From Comamonadaceae bacterium (GTDB lineage Bacteria; Pseudomonadota; Gammaproteobacteria; Burkholderiales; Burkholderiaceae_C), in the NCBI GenBank assembly GCA_027483665.1, contig JAIXUC010000001.1, positions 56,405 to 120,404 on the forward strand: 64,000 nucleotides of DNA, read 5' to 3'. The notes under the pieces were generated by a model. That model saw only the letters and a program-made list of their open reading frames with translations, made no database searches and was not told the DNA's origin. Positions 8,220 through 15,903 of the stretch are shown piece after piece; within the stretch, counting starts at the first letter, position 1; each line of letters starts with the position of its first letter. The position numbers and the translations under genes were made by a program.

Positions 8220-9224
8220 TCAGAACACAGCGTGTTCGCGGCGCTCGTTGGAGGTGCGGCCTGCCAACAAGTCGGCGTAGTGCTGCCACAGCGTCTGGGT
8301 GCCGGTGGACGGCGTGGCCTGCGCGTCATAGAGGCCGGTTTGCGGGTTGAGCACCAGCATCGATTCGGTGGCGTAGTAGCGGCCAATGCGTGCCAGTTCG
8401 GCCTTGTCGGCCAGCGGCGGTAGCACCCGTCCCAGCAAACCCAAGGTGGCTGCGATGCCGTCGAGCAGCCCCACCGGCACCTGCTTGAAGCGCGGCGGGC
8501 GGCCCAGCAAACCGAACAGGTGCTCGCCTTGTTGGCGCGGGGTGATGGCCTCGCCCGGCCCGCCGATGGGCAGCACGCGCATTTGTTGTTGCGGCAAGGC
8601 CAGGCAAGCAGCGAGGTAGTCGCCCAGGTCGTCGTCGCTGATGGGTTTGCAGGCGGTGAGCGTGCCATCGCCAAAAACCAAAAACGGTTTGCCTTGGCGC
8701 ACCCGCTCGATCTGCCCTGAGAGTGACTTGAAAAAGGCCGTGGGCCGCACGATGGACCAGACCAAATCGGAGGTCATCAGCTCGCGCTCGAAGGCCAGTT
8801 TGGCTTGCTGAAAAGCCAACAGTGGCTTTTGCACACAAATGGCAGACAACTGCACCCAATGGCGCACACCGGCTTGGCGCGCAGCCTGCAGCGCCAGCAC
8901 ATGCGCTTGGTGGTCGATGGCCCATGCGTCGCGCGGGACACCGGTGCGCGAGGCCAGGCAAGACACCACGGCATCGAAGCGCTCGCCGCGAAAACCATCG
9001 TGCGCCAGCGACTCGGGCTGGGTGACCTGGCCTTCGCGCCACTCGGCCGTGGCACCACCCATCGCAGCTGCTGAGCCATCGGCCAGCGCTGCTTCAGCAG
9101 CAGCGGTAGGTGCCGCGCCAGGCCGCACGAAGCAGACCACCTCGTGCCCGTGGCGCAGCAGCGCGCGCACGGTGGCGCGCCCGATGGTGCCGGTGGCGCC
9201 GATGACGAAGACGCGCATGGGCAT
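8220..9224 (-). CDS. bciA: Divinyl (proto)chlorophyllide a 8-vinyl reductase, BciA/DVR family
   Basis: NADPH-dependent enzyme that reduces the C8 vinyl group of divinyl chlorophyllide on the route to bacteriochlorophyll a. The protein is 334 aa with an N-terminal Rossmann motif VIGATGTIGRATV. The middle carries segments typical of plant DVR and bacterial BciA: SIVRPTAFFKSLSGQIE, GKPFLVFGDGTL and ACKPISDDDLGDYLAACL. Near the end are LPIGGPGEAITPRQQGEHLF and IGRYYATESMLVL. The start ATG 9224 overlaps the bchC stop as TGATG, so the two are translationally coupled. Other NmrA-like reductases share the N-terminal motif, but the ACKPIS and TAFFKSL blocks are specific. Confidence 0.9.
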   Translation of the reverse strand: MPMRVFVIGATGTIGRATVRALLRHGHEVVCFVRPGAAPTAAAEAALADGSAAAMGGATAEWREGQVTQPESLAHDGFRGERFDAVVSCLASRTGVPRDAWAIDHQAHVLALQAARQAGVRHWVQLSAICVQKPLLAFQQAKLAFERELMTSDLVWSIVRPTAFFKSLSGQIERVRQGKPFLVFGDGTLTACKPISDDDLGDYLAACLALPQQQMRVLPIGGPGEAITPRQQGEHLFGLLGRPPRFKQVPVGLLDGIAATLGLLGRVLPPLADKAELARIGRYYATESMLVLNPQTGLYDAQATPSTGTQTLWQHYADLLAGRTSNERREHAVF

Positions 9225-10183
9225 CAAGCGCGCCAGTCCAGCATCATCTTCAAGCACTGCGGGTCACCAAAAGCCACCTCGTAGGCTTCCCGCGCGCGCG
9301 CCGGGGTGAAAGTGTGTGTGATGAGGCCGTCCAGCGACAGCGCGCCGCTGGCCACCAACTCGGTGACGGCCAGCAAGTCAGGCTTTTTCCATTGCGCTGC
9401 GATGCGCAACGTGGCTTCGCGCATGAAGGCTGGCGCAAAGGCAAAACTGAGGTCGTTTTTGTAAAAGCCGGCCAGGACCACCTCGCCGCCGGGTGCCAAA
9501 CGGGAGATCAGGCTGTTGAGGATGCTGCTGTCGCCGCTGACGTCGCAGATGGAGCGGTAGTCGCGGCGCTTGTCTTCGTCCGGGTGGATCACCGCATAGC
9601 CAGTAGCACCGGATTGGCGCGCTGCCTGGGTTTCCCACACCGTGGGTGCAGGCCAGCCCTGCGCTAGGACGATGCGCGCCAGCAGACGCCCCATGACGCC
9701 ATGGCCGACGATGAGATCCGGCGGCACCATGGGTTGGCGCTGTCCGCCGAACGAGATGGCGTGGTAGCAGGTGGCGGCGAGCGCCAGCAGCACGGCCTTC
9801 GGGCCCAGCTCGGGGGCCACGCGCACCACACGCTCGTGCGAGACGATCAGGCGCGAGCCAGCACCGCCAAAGATGTTGCGCACACCCTGAAAGCTGTAGG
9901 AGCCCGGGATGAAGACGGTGCTGCCCACAGGCACCTGAGTGGTATCTGCAGCAGGGCCTGCGCGCACCACCGTGCCTACGGTTTCATAGCCGGGCACCAG
10001 GGGGTAGCCCAAGCCTGGGAAAGGCGGCATGGTGCCGTCCCACAGCAAGCGCTCGGTGCCGGTGCTGATGCCGCTGAAGCTCACCTCGACCTCGAGGTCC
10101 GCCGGCTCGAAAGCCTTGAGTTCAAGGGTCTGCACCGACAGGGTCTGGGGCGCGTCGAAGACGATGGCTTGGGCGTGGGTCAT
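9224..10183 (-). CDS. bchC: 3-hydroxyethyl bacteriochlorophyllide a dehydrogenase BchC
   Basis: BchC oxidises the C3 hydroxyethyl group to acetyl in the last stage of bacteriochlorophyllide a synthesis. The protein is 319 aa, close to the usual 310-320. It belongs to the medium-chain dehydrogenase superfamily. Family-specific blocks are SGISTGTERLLWDG, MPPFPGLGYPLVPGYE, FIPGSYSFQGVRNIFGGA and the NAD-binding region LIVGHGVMGRLLARIV. The last residues (DPQCLKMMLDW) are typical of the family. BchC usually heads bchCXYZ beside the puf genes; here it is followed only by bciA, so the main photosynthesis cluster must lie elsewhere. The 98-bp gap to the divergent hydrolase gene probably holds its promoter. 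I looked there for the TGT-N12-ACA site of PpsR and did not find one. Confidence 0.93.
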   Translation of the reverse strand: MTHAQAIVFDAPQTLSVQTLELKAFEPADLEVEVSFSGISTGTERLLWDGTMPPFPGLGYPLVPGYETVGTVVRAGPAADTTQVPVGSTVFIPGSYSFQGVRNIFGGAGSRLIVSHERVVRVAPELGPKAVLLALAATCYHAISFGGQRQPMVPPDLIVGHGVMGRLLARIVLAQGWPAPTVWETQAARQSGATGYAVIHPDEDKRRDYRSICDVSGDSSILNSLISRLAPGGEVVLAGFYKNDLSFAFAPAFMREATLRIAAQWKKPDLLAVTELVASGALSLDGLITHTFTPARAREAYEVAFGDPQCLKMMLDWRA

Positions 10184-10281
10184 GAAGGGTTTGCTTTTGA
10201 TGTGAAGCCAGCGAAAAGAAGCCTCGCTGACGGGCATTCGGCCGATCTTAGTGATGCGCCCGAGCCAGCCAGAATGCCTGC

Positions 10282-12033
10282 ATGACCCAGCCAGCCTCTG
10301 ATCTGAACCGCAAAGCACCGCCGCCTGCGCCGAGCCTGCCCCAAGACCAGCAGCCGCGTCGACCCTTGGCTTGGCTCGGACCAGCCCTCCAGGTGGCTGT
10401 TGCTGCTGTCGCCCTGCTGTGTGTGGCGGCGGCGGTGCAGCAGTTGGAGCGCGCGAAAGAGGGTTTGACCGTGCAGACCCAACGCGTGGGCACCACGCCC
10501 ATCACGGTGTGGCGACCCGCGGGCACGGCTGGCAGCGAAGGCAGCGCGCCGGTGGTGCTGATCGCACATGGTTTTGCCGGCTCGCAGCAGCTCATGCACC
10601 CCTTGGCCATTACGCTGGCGCGCAATGGCTTCGTGGCCATCACCTTCGACTTTCCCGGCCACGGCCGCAACAGCGCGCCCATGCGCGGCGGGCTGAGCGA
10701 CACCGACGCGAGCCTGCGCACCTTGTTGCAGTCGATGGCGCAGATGGGCCAGTTCGCGCAGGGCTTGGCCAGCAGTGGCCCGCACGCCGGGCGCTACGCG
10801 GTGCTCGGGCACTCCATGGCCTCGGACATCGTGGTGCGCCACGCGCAAAGCACAGGCACAACACAAACCACAACACAGGCCACAACACCAGCCGCAACAC
10901 CAACCCCGGCGCAGACGCCCTCGCCGGTGCTGGCCACGGTGGGCATCTCCTTGTTCGCGCCCAGCATCAGCGCCGACACACCCACCAACAGCCCGCCCAA
11001 TTTGTTGGTGATTGCGGGTGCACTGGAGCCGCAGGTCATGGCCCAGGAGGCGCTTCGTGTGGTGGGCGGCCCTGCTGCGTCACCGGCGCTGCTCGACACG
11101 ACCTACGGCAGCTTCGACCAGGGCAGCGCGCGGCGCGCCAGCTTATCGCCTGGGGTGGAGCACATCGGTGTGCTGTTTAGCACGCACACGCTGCGCCAGA
11201 CCCTGGACTGGCTCAACGCCGCATTCGAGCGCCCCGCGGCCAGCGCGCCTTTCATCGACAGCCGGGGCGCTTGGCTTGGGCTTTTGCTGCTGGGTGTGAT
11301 GTTCTTGGCCTGGCCCCTGTCTGCCCTCTTGCCCGTGGTGGGCCAAGCACTGCCGACCACATGGGCAACTTCGGCCAGATCGCCCAAGCCCGGCATGGGC
11401 TGGTGGGGCCCGCGGGGTTTGTTGCTCTGCACCCTGGGGCCCGCCTTGCTCACGCCGATGCTGCTGTGGGCCTTGCCGCATGGGTTTCTGCCCATTTTGT
11501 TGGGCGACTACCTCTCGCTGCACTTCGGTCTGTACGGCCTGCTCACAGCTGGCCTGCTTTGGAAGCTGTGGCCTGTGCCCTCGGTGGCACCGCGGTACGC
11601 GGGCGCGGCGCTGCTGGCCGTCCTGTTGGCCAGCGCCTATGCCCTGTTGGCGGTGGGCGGGGCCATTGACCAGTACATGTTCAACCTGCGCCCGGAAGCA
11701 GTGCGCTGGCCATTGATGCTGGCGGTGTGCGCAGGCACCCTGCCCTTCTTTCTGGCCGACGAATTCCTGACCCGCCACCCAGCAGCCCCGAGGGGCGCCT
11801 ATGTGTGGAGCAAGGTGTGCTTTTTGCTGTCGCTGGTGCTGGCCATTGCACTGAACCCCTCTCAGCTGTTCTTCCTGGCCATGATCGTTCCGGTGGTGTT
11901 GCTGCTGTTCCTCATCTACGGCTGCTTCAGCCGCTGGGTCGGCCAACGCACCGGCCACCCCGCGGTGGCTGCCATCGCCAACGCCTTGGCGTTTGGCTGC
12001 TTCATCGCCATCACGTTTCCGCTGGTGGGTTGA
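10282..12033 (+). CDS. Alpha/beta hydrolase fused to a polytopic membrane domain
   Basis: The protein is 583 aa. A membrane anchor (about 34-52) is followed by an alpha/beta hydrolase domain with oxyanion motif AHGFAG (95-100), the DFPGHGRNS segment and nucleophile Ser178 in GHSMAS. A Thr/Ala/Pro repeat (about 190-215) interrupts the domain. From about residue 330 the chain becomes hydrophobic with about seven predicted spans to the C-terminus. The catalytic half should sit in the periplasm or at the membrane face. I know of similar uncharacterised proteins annotated as alpha/beta hydrolase; the substrate could be a lipid or ester. It is divergent from bchC and ends 92 bp before eutB. Confidence 0.82.
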   Translation: MTQPASDLNRKAPPPAPSLPQDQQPRRPLAWLGPALQVAVAAVALLCVAAAVQQLERAKEGLTVQTQRVGTTPITVWRPAGTAGSEGSAPVVLIAHGFAGSQQLMHPLAITLARNGFVAITFDFPGHGRNSAPMRGGLSDTDASLRTLLQSMAQMGQFAQGLASSGPHAGRYAVLGHSMASDIVVRHAQSTGTTQTTTQATTPAATPTPAQTPSPVLATVGISLFAPSISADTPTNSPPNLLVIAGALEPQVMAQEALRVVGGPAASPALLDTTYGSFDQGSARRASLSPGVEHIGVLFSTHTLRQTLDWLNAAFERPAASAPFIDSRGAWLGLLLLGVMFLAWPLSALLPVVGQALPTTWATSARSPKPGMGWWGPRGLLLCTLGPALLTPMLLWALPHGFLPILLGDYLSLHFGLYGLLTAGLLWKLWPVPSVAPRYAGAALLAVLLASAYALLAVGGAIDQYMFNLRPEAVRWPLMLAVCAGTLPFFLADEFLTRHPAAPRGAYVWSKVCFLLSLVLAIALNPSQLFFLAMIVPVVLLLFLIYGCFSRWVGQRTGHPAVAAIANALAFGCFIAITFPLVG

Positions 12034-12125
12034 GTTCGGGGCTGCGGCAGCGCCCTGGGTTGGGGCAGAACACCCAGGAAAGCGCTGAACTGGACATCAG
12101 CCCTAGTTGCCGCGACAGTCACGGC

Positions 12126-13562
12126 ATGTCCTACAGCGCCACGCTTGGCTCTCACACGCACCGCTTCGGCTCCTTGGCCGAGCTCATGGCCCGGGCCACG
12201 CCGCTGCGCTCGGGCGACCAACTGGCCGGCCTGGCCGCCGAGTCCGACGCGCAACGGGTGGCTGCGCGGCTGGCTTTGGCAGACCTGCCGCTGCGCCATT
12301 TTTTGACCGAGGCGGTGGTGCCTTACGAGGCCTGCGAGGTCACGCGGCTCATCATCGACAGCCACGACGAGGCCGCCTTTGCTCCGGTGTCTCACCTCAC
12401 GGTGGGCGGCTTTCGCGACTGGCTGCTTTCGGACGCCGCCCATACCGACAGCCTGCGCGCGCTGGCCAGCGGCCTCACCCCAGAGATGGTGGCTGGGGTG
12501 AGCAAGATCATGCGCAACCAAGACCTGATGGCGGTCGCCAGCCGCGTGCAGGTGGTCACGCGCTTTCGCAACACGCTGGGCTTGCCCGGCCATCTGGCGG
12601 TGCGGCTGCAACCCAACCACCCGACCGACAGCTTGCCCGGCATCGCGGCCAGCACGCTGGACGGCTTGATGTACGGCGCAGGCGACGCGGTGATCGGCAT
12701 CAACCCGGCGAGCGACAGCGTCCCAGCCCTGGTCGAGTTGCTGCGCTTGCTGGACGGCCTGATCGAGCAGCACAGCATCCCCACGCAGGCCTGTGTGCTG
12801 ACGCACGTCACCAACACGCTGCAGGCCATCGAGCTGGGCGCACCGGTGGACTTGGTGTTTCAAAGCATCGCAGGTACCGAAGGCACCAACACCAGCTTTG
12901 GCGTGAGCCTGGCGCTGCTGGACGAAGCGCACGCGGCTGCGCTGTCGCTCCAGCGCGGCACCTTGGGCGACCACGTGATGTATTTCGAAACCGGCCAAGG
13001 CAGCGCGCTGTCGGCGGGCGCCCACCACGGGGTGGACCAGCAAACCCTGGAAGCCCGTGCCTATGCCGTGGCGCGTCGCTACCGGCCTTTGCTGGTCAAC
13101 ACCGTGGTGGGCTTCATTGGCCCGGAGTACCTGTTTGACGGCAAGCAAATCACGCGGGCTGGCCTGGAAGACCACTTTTGCGGCAAGTTGCTCGGCTTGC
13201 CCATGGGCTGCGACATCTGCCACACCTTCCACGCCGAGGCCGACAGCGACGACATGGACAACCTGCTGGTGCTCTTGGCCAGCGCAGGCCTGAATTTCAT
13301 GATGGGTGTGCCCGGCGCGGACGACGTGATGCTCAACTACCAAAGCACCTCTTTTCACGACGCGCTGTTCGTGCGGCGCTTGCTGGGGAAAAAGCGCGCA
13401 CCGGAGTTTGAAGCTTGGTTGCAGCGCATGGGCATCACAGACGGGCGCGGCGACTTGATGGCACAGCAGCAGCGCCCAGCCTTGCTGCGCGGGTGGCGTG
13501 AAGAGCCAGCCACCGCCCTGACAAACTCCTCGACCCACTCCACCACAAAGGCTGGGCCATGA
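12126..13562 (+). CDS. eutB: Ethanolamine ammonia-lyase large subunit EutB
   Basis: Catalytic subunit of the adenosylcobalamin-dependent lyase that converts ethanolamine to acetaldehyde and ammonia. The protein is 478 aa (E. coli EutB is 453). Recognisable blocks are MRNQDLMAVASRVQVVTRFRN cut by GLPG, then RLQPNHPTD, DAVIGINPASDS, the active-site stretch SIAGTEGTN, YFETGQGSALSAGAHHG, and GCDICHTFHAEADSDDMDNL with GVPGADDVMLNYQSTSFHD near the C-terminus. No carboxysome-like shell genes and no EutA reactivase accompany it, so this is the simple cytosolic eutBC arrangement. The gene overlaps eutC by four bases (ATGA). Confidence 0.97.
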   Translation: MSYSATLGSHTHRFGSLAELMARATPLRSGDQLAGLAAESDAQRVAARLALADLPLRHFLTEAVVPYEACEVTRLIIDSHDEAAFAPVSHLTVGGFRDWLLSDAAHTDSLRALASGLTPEMVAGVSKIMRNQDLMAVASRVQVVTRFRNTLGLPGHLAVRLQPNHPTDSLPGIAASTLDGLMYGAGDAVIGINPASDSVPALVELLRLLDGLIEQHSIPTQACVLTHVTNTLQAIELGAPVDLVFQSIAGTEGTNTSFGVSLALLDEAHAAALSLQRGTLGDHVMYFETGQGSALSAGAHHGVDQQTLEARAYAVARRYRPLLVNTVVGFIGPEYLFDGKQITRAGLEDHFCGKLLGLPMGCDICHTFHAEADSDDMDNLLVLLASAGLNFMMGVPGADDVMLNYQSTSFHDALFVRRLLGKKRAPEFEAWLQRMGITDGRGDLMAQQQRPALLRGWREEPATALTNSSTHSTTKAGP

Positions 13563-14464
13563 ACACAGCGCCCACCCTGCCAGCGCCAGCCACCCAGCCA
13601 GGCGCAGACCCCTGGACCGAGTTGCGCCGCCACACCCCGGCGCGCATTGCCTTGGGTCGCAGCGGCGACAGCTTGACCACCGTGGAAGCTTTGCGCTTCG
13701 AGGCAGCGCATGCGCAAGCGCGTGATGCGGTTCACGTGCCTTTGGATGTGGCCACGCTCGACGCCGCCCTGCAGGCCGAGGGCTGGGACACGCTGCAGGT
13801 CCACAGCCGTGCCCCGACGCGCGAGGCCTACCTGCGCCGCCCCGACTGGGGGCGGCGGCTCGACACAGCCAGTGCACAGCTCGTGCAAAACGAACAAGCA
13901 GGCGCTGGAGCGAATTCGAGTGCACAGCCACACCCAGACACCCCATTCGACCTGGCGCTGGTGCTGGCAGACGGCTTGTCTGCACGGGCGGTGCACAGCC
14001 ACGGCGTGGCGCTGCTGGCGCACCTGCGCGCCTGCCTCGCAGCTGCGCCAGTGGGCTTGCGCCTGTCGCCGGTGGTGCTGGCGCGCCAAGCCCGCGTGGC
14101 GCTGGCCGACGAGGTGGGCGAACTGCTGGGCGCGCACTTGGTGTTGATCGTGCTGGGCGAACGCCCGGGCTTGAGCGCATCGGACAGCCTGGGCGCCTAC
14201 CTCACCCACGCGCCGCGCGTGGGCTGTCACGACGCCCAGCGCAACTGCGTGAGCAACATCCGCACCGAGGGGCTGCCCCCAGCAGCAGCAGCGCAGCGCC
14301 TGGCTTGGTTGGTGCGCGAGTCGCTGCGGCGCGGCTTGAGCGGCGTGGCTTTGAAAGACGACAGCGCGCGGGGGCTGCTGGACGCCAACGGCGCACCAGA
14401 TTCTGAAACGCCGTCGCTGGGTGCATCATCCGGGCTCAGCAGCCCCCAAGCGAACCGCTTTTGA
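13559..14464 (+). CDS. eutC: Ethanolamine ammonia-lyase small subunit EutC
   Basis: The small subunit completes the B12-binding site of ethanolamine ammonia-lyase. The protein is 301 aa with the typical start DPWTELRRHTPARIALGR, the middle LALVLADGLSARAVHSH, and the C-terminal block HAPRVGCHDAQRNCVSNIR. A linker of about 20 residues (NEQAGAGANSSAQPHP, near 113-130) is inserted compared with shorter homologues, and the C-terminus is extended by about 40 low-complexity residues after VALKDD. The start overlaps the eutB stop (ATGA), and the stop overlaps the TTG start of the BLUF gene, so the three are one translational unit. Confidence 0.96.
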   Translation: MNTAPTLPAPATQPGADPWTELRRHTPARIALGRSGDSLTTVEALRFEAAHAQARDAVHVPLDVATLDAALQAEGWDTLQVHSRAPTREAYLRRPDWGRRLDTASAQLVQNEQAGAGANSSAQPHPDTPFDLALVLADGLSARAVHSHGVALLAHLRACLAAAPVGLRLSPVVLARQARVALADEVGELLGAHLVLIVLGERPGLSASDSLGAYLTHAPRVGCHDAQRNCVSNIRTEGLPPAAAAQRLAWLVRESLRRGLSGVALKDDSARGLLDANGAPDSETPSLGASSGLSSPQANRF

Positions 14465-15018
14465 AAGACATCGCCTTGAACCCAGCAGAACCAGGCCCCA
14501 AACACCCGCGCAACGAAACTCCGAGTGACGAGCCCTTGGGTGCCAGCCGTCTGCGCTCGGGCGGGGGGCCTGACGACGGGCCAGAGCGGCGCTTGCCGCT
14601 GCTCTATCAAACCAGCTATTGCAGCCGCGCAGCGGCCGACATGGACGATGCATCGGTGGCCCGCATCCTTGCCTCTTCCCACAAGAACAACCCCGAGCAC
14701 GGCATCACCGGTTTGCTGGTGTTTGGCAGCGGGCTTTTTTTTCAGTGGCTCGAAGGTCCGCGCTGGGAGGTGCTGGCACTGATGCAACTGCTCAAGACCG
14801 ACGCCCGCCACGAGCACATGGTGGTGTTGAGTGAAAGCGAAGAGGCCCGCGAGCGGCTGTTCCCCAATTGGGACATGGAGCGCGTAGAGGCCGAGGACAT
14901 CCGAGAGGTGCTGCAAGACGCGCTCGACACCGCCCAGGACCTGCACAGCGCCCACTCGCTGAGCGTGCTCCTGCACCAACTGAACGGCGACGGTTTGAGC
15001 GGCCTCATGCCGCGTTGA
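14461..15018 (+). CDS. BLUF-domain blue-light photoreceptor
   Basis: The protein is 185 aa with a single BLUF domain (about 46-145), which senses blue light through FAD. The key residues are present: Tyr53 in SYCSRAA, the flavin-contacting Asn in HKNNPEHGITG (Asn76/77), and Gln95 in FFQWLEGP. No output domain follows, so it is a short BLUF protein of the type that works through a partner. The TTG start overlaps the eutC stop (TTGA), but the first 45 residues are poorly conserved-looking and a later TTG at 14536 is possible. Its coupling to eutBC is unexpected. Confidence 0.9.
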   Translation: MKDIALNPAEPGPKHPRNETPSDEPLGASRLRSGGGPDDGPERRLPLLYQTSYCSRAAADMDDASVARILASSHKNNPEHGITGLLVFGSGLFFQWLEGPRWEVLALMQLLKTDARHEHMVVLSESEEARERLFPNWDMERVEAEDIREVLQDALDTAQDLHSAHSLSVLLHQLNGDGLSGLMPR

Positions 15019-15097
15019 GCAGGCCCTGGGTCAGAACGCAGCCGCACCGCGCTTAGGCGAGAGTCTTGGCGTGCCGCTGCATCGCGCGCTACTGCCT

Positions 15098-15168
15098 CTG
15101 CGGGCTCCAGCGGCGCAGCACACCCCGCCCGCTGGAGCCTGAAGGGAAGCTGCCCCCATGCAAGCCTG
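15098..15168. repeat. Palindromic intergenic repeat, copy A
   Basis: A short hairpin (GGCTCCAGCGG paired with CCGCTGGAGCC around ACACCCCG) continues into GAAGGGAAGCTGCCCCC and ends with GCCTGAG. About 45 bp match copy B at 22023-22138 with only a few differences and in the same orientation relative to the downstream plus-strand gene. It fills most of the gap between the BLUF gene and the response regulator. Confidence 0.7.
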
Positions 15169-15219
15169 AGCTAATGCGGGCAGCCGCGGGGTCCGAGCCA
15201 TGTTCGCCACAATCCACCC

Positions 15220-15903
15220 ATGCGCTTAGCTGTTGTGGAAGACGACCCCGCTTTGGGTGAGGCCCTGGCCGACGGCTTGAGGCAGTTGGGGCACGTGGTC
15301 GATTGGTGGCCTGACGGCCAGAAGGCCGATGCTGTTTTGAACGACACCACCTACGACGCCATGGTGCTCGACTTGGGGCTGCCCAAGACCGACGGCATGA
15401 CCTGGCTGCGGCTTTGGCGTCAACGCGGCTTGTCGCTGCCGGTTTTGATATTGACCGCGCGCGATGCAGTCGAGCAGCGCATTGAAGGGCTGGACGCTGG
15501 TGCCGACGACTACCTGCTCAAACCCATCGCCACCGCGGAGCTGTCCGCGCGGCTGCGCGCGATGCTGCGCAGAACCACGGGCAGGGCGCAGGCTCAGTGG
15601 GTTCACGGCGCGCTCAGCTACGACCCGGCGAGCAGGCAGGTGCACTGGCAGGGCGTGGCCATTGATCTGACCGGTCGCGAGACGGCACTCTTGGAAGTGC
15701 TGCTCAAGCACCCGCAAAAGGTCTTGTCCAAGAGCCAGCTTCAGGAACAGCTCTACGACTGGAGCGGTGGCGAACCCGAGAGCAATGCGCTGGAAGTGCA
15801 CATCCACCACCTGCGCCGAAAGATCGACCCCAGCATCGTGCGCACCATCCGCGGCGTGGGCTACGCGCTCGGCTCGGGCCAGCCAACGGGCGTTGACCCA
15901 TGA
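15220..15903 (+). CDS. OmpR-family response regulator (PmrA/QseB-type)
   Basis: The protein is 227 aa. The receiver domain (1-115) has acidic pocket Glu7-Asp8-Asp9, phosphoacceptor Asp51 in VLDLGLP and conserved Lys101 in DYLLKP. A winged-helix DNA-binding domain follows (about 128-222), with LTGRETALLEVLL and the C-terminal HHLRRKI and RTIRGVGYAL typical of OmpR/PhoB regulators. The receiver sequence resembles the QseB/PmrA/TctD subgroup. It overlaps the kinase gene by ATGA. I infer that it controls the convergent operon 17300-21756, because a direct-repeat box for this subgroup lies at 21818-21834. No such box is visible in front of its own start. Confidence 0.93.
   Translation: MRLAVVEDDPALGEALADGLRQLGHVVDWWPDGQKADAVLNDTTYDAMVLDLGLPKTDGMTWLRLWRQRGLSLPVLILTARDAVEQRIEGLDAGADDYLLKPIATAELSARLRAMLRRTTGRAQAQWVHGALSYDPASRQVHWQGVAIDLTGRETALLEVLLKHPQKVLSKSQLQEQLYDWSGGEPESNALEVHIHHLRRKIDPSIVRTIRGVGYALGSGQPTGVDP

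Noticed and set aside
10184..10281. PpsR/CrtJ operator in front of bchC
   Set aside because: No TGT-N12-ACA match was found in the 98-bp gap.
11916..14180. A 754-codon open frame antisense to eutB/eutC
   Set aside because: It mirrors two well-recognised genes and has Arg/Ala/His-rich composition with no motif. Long antisense frames are expected opposite GC-rich codon-biased genes.
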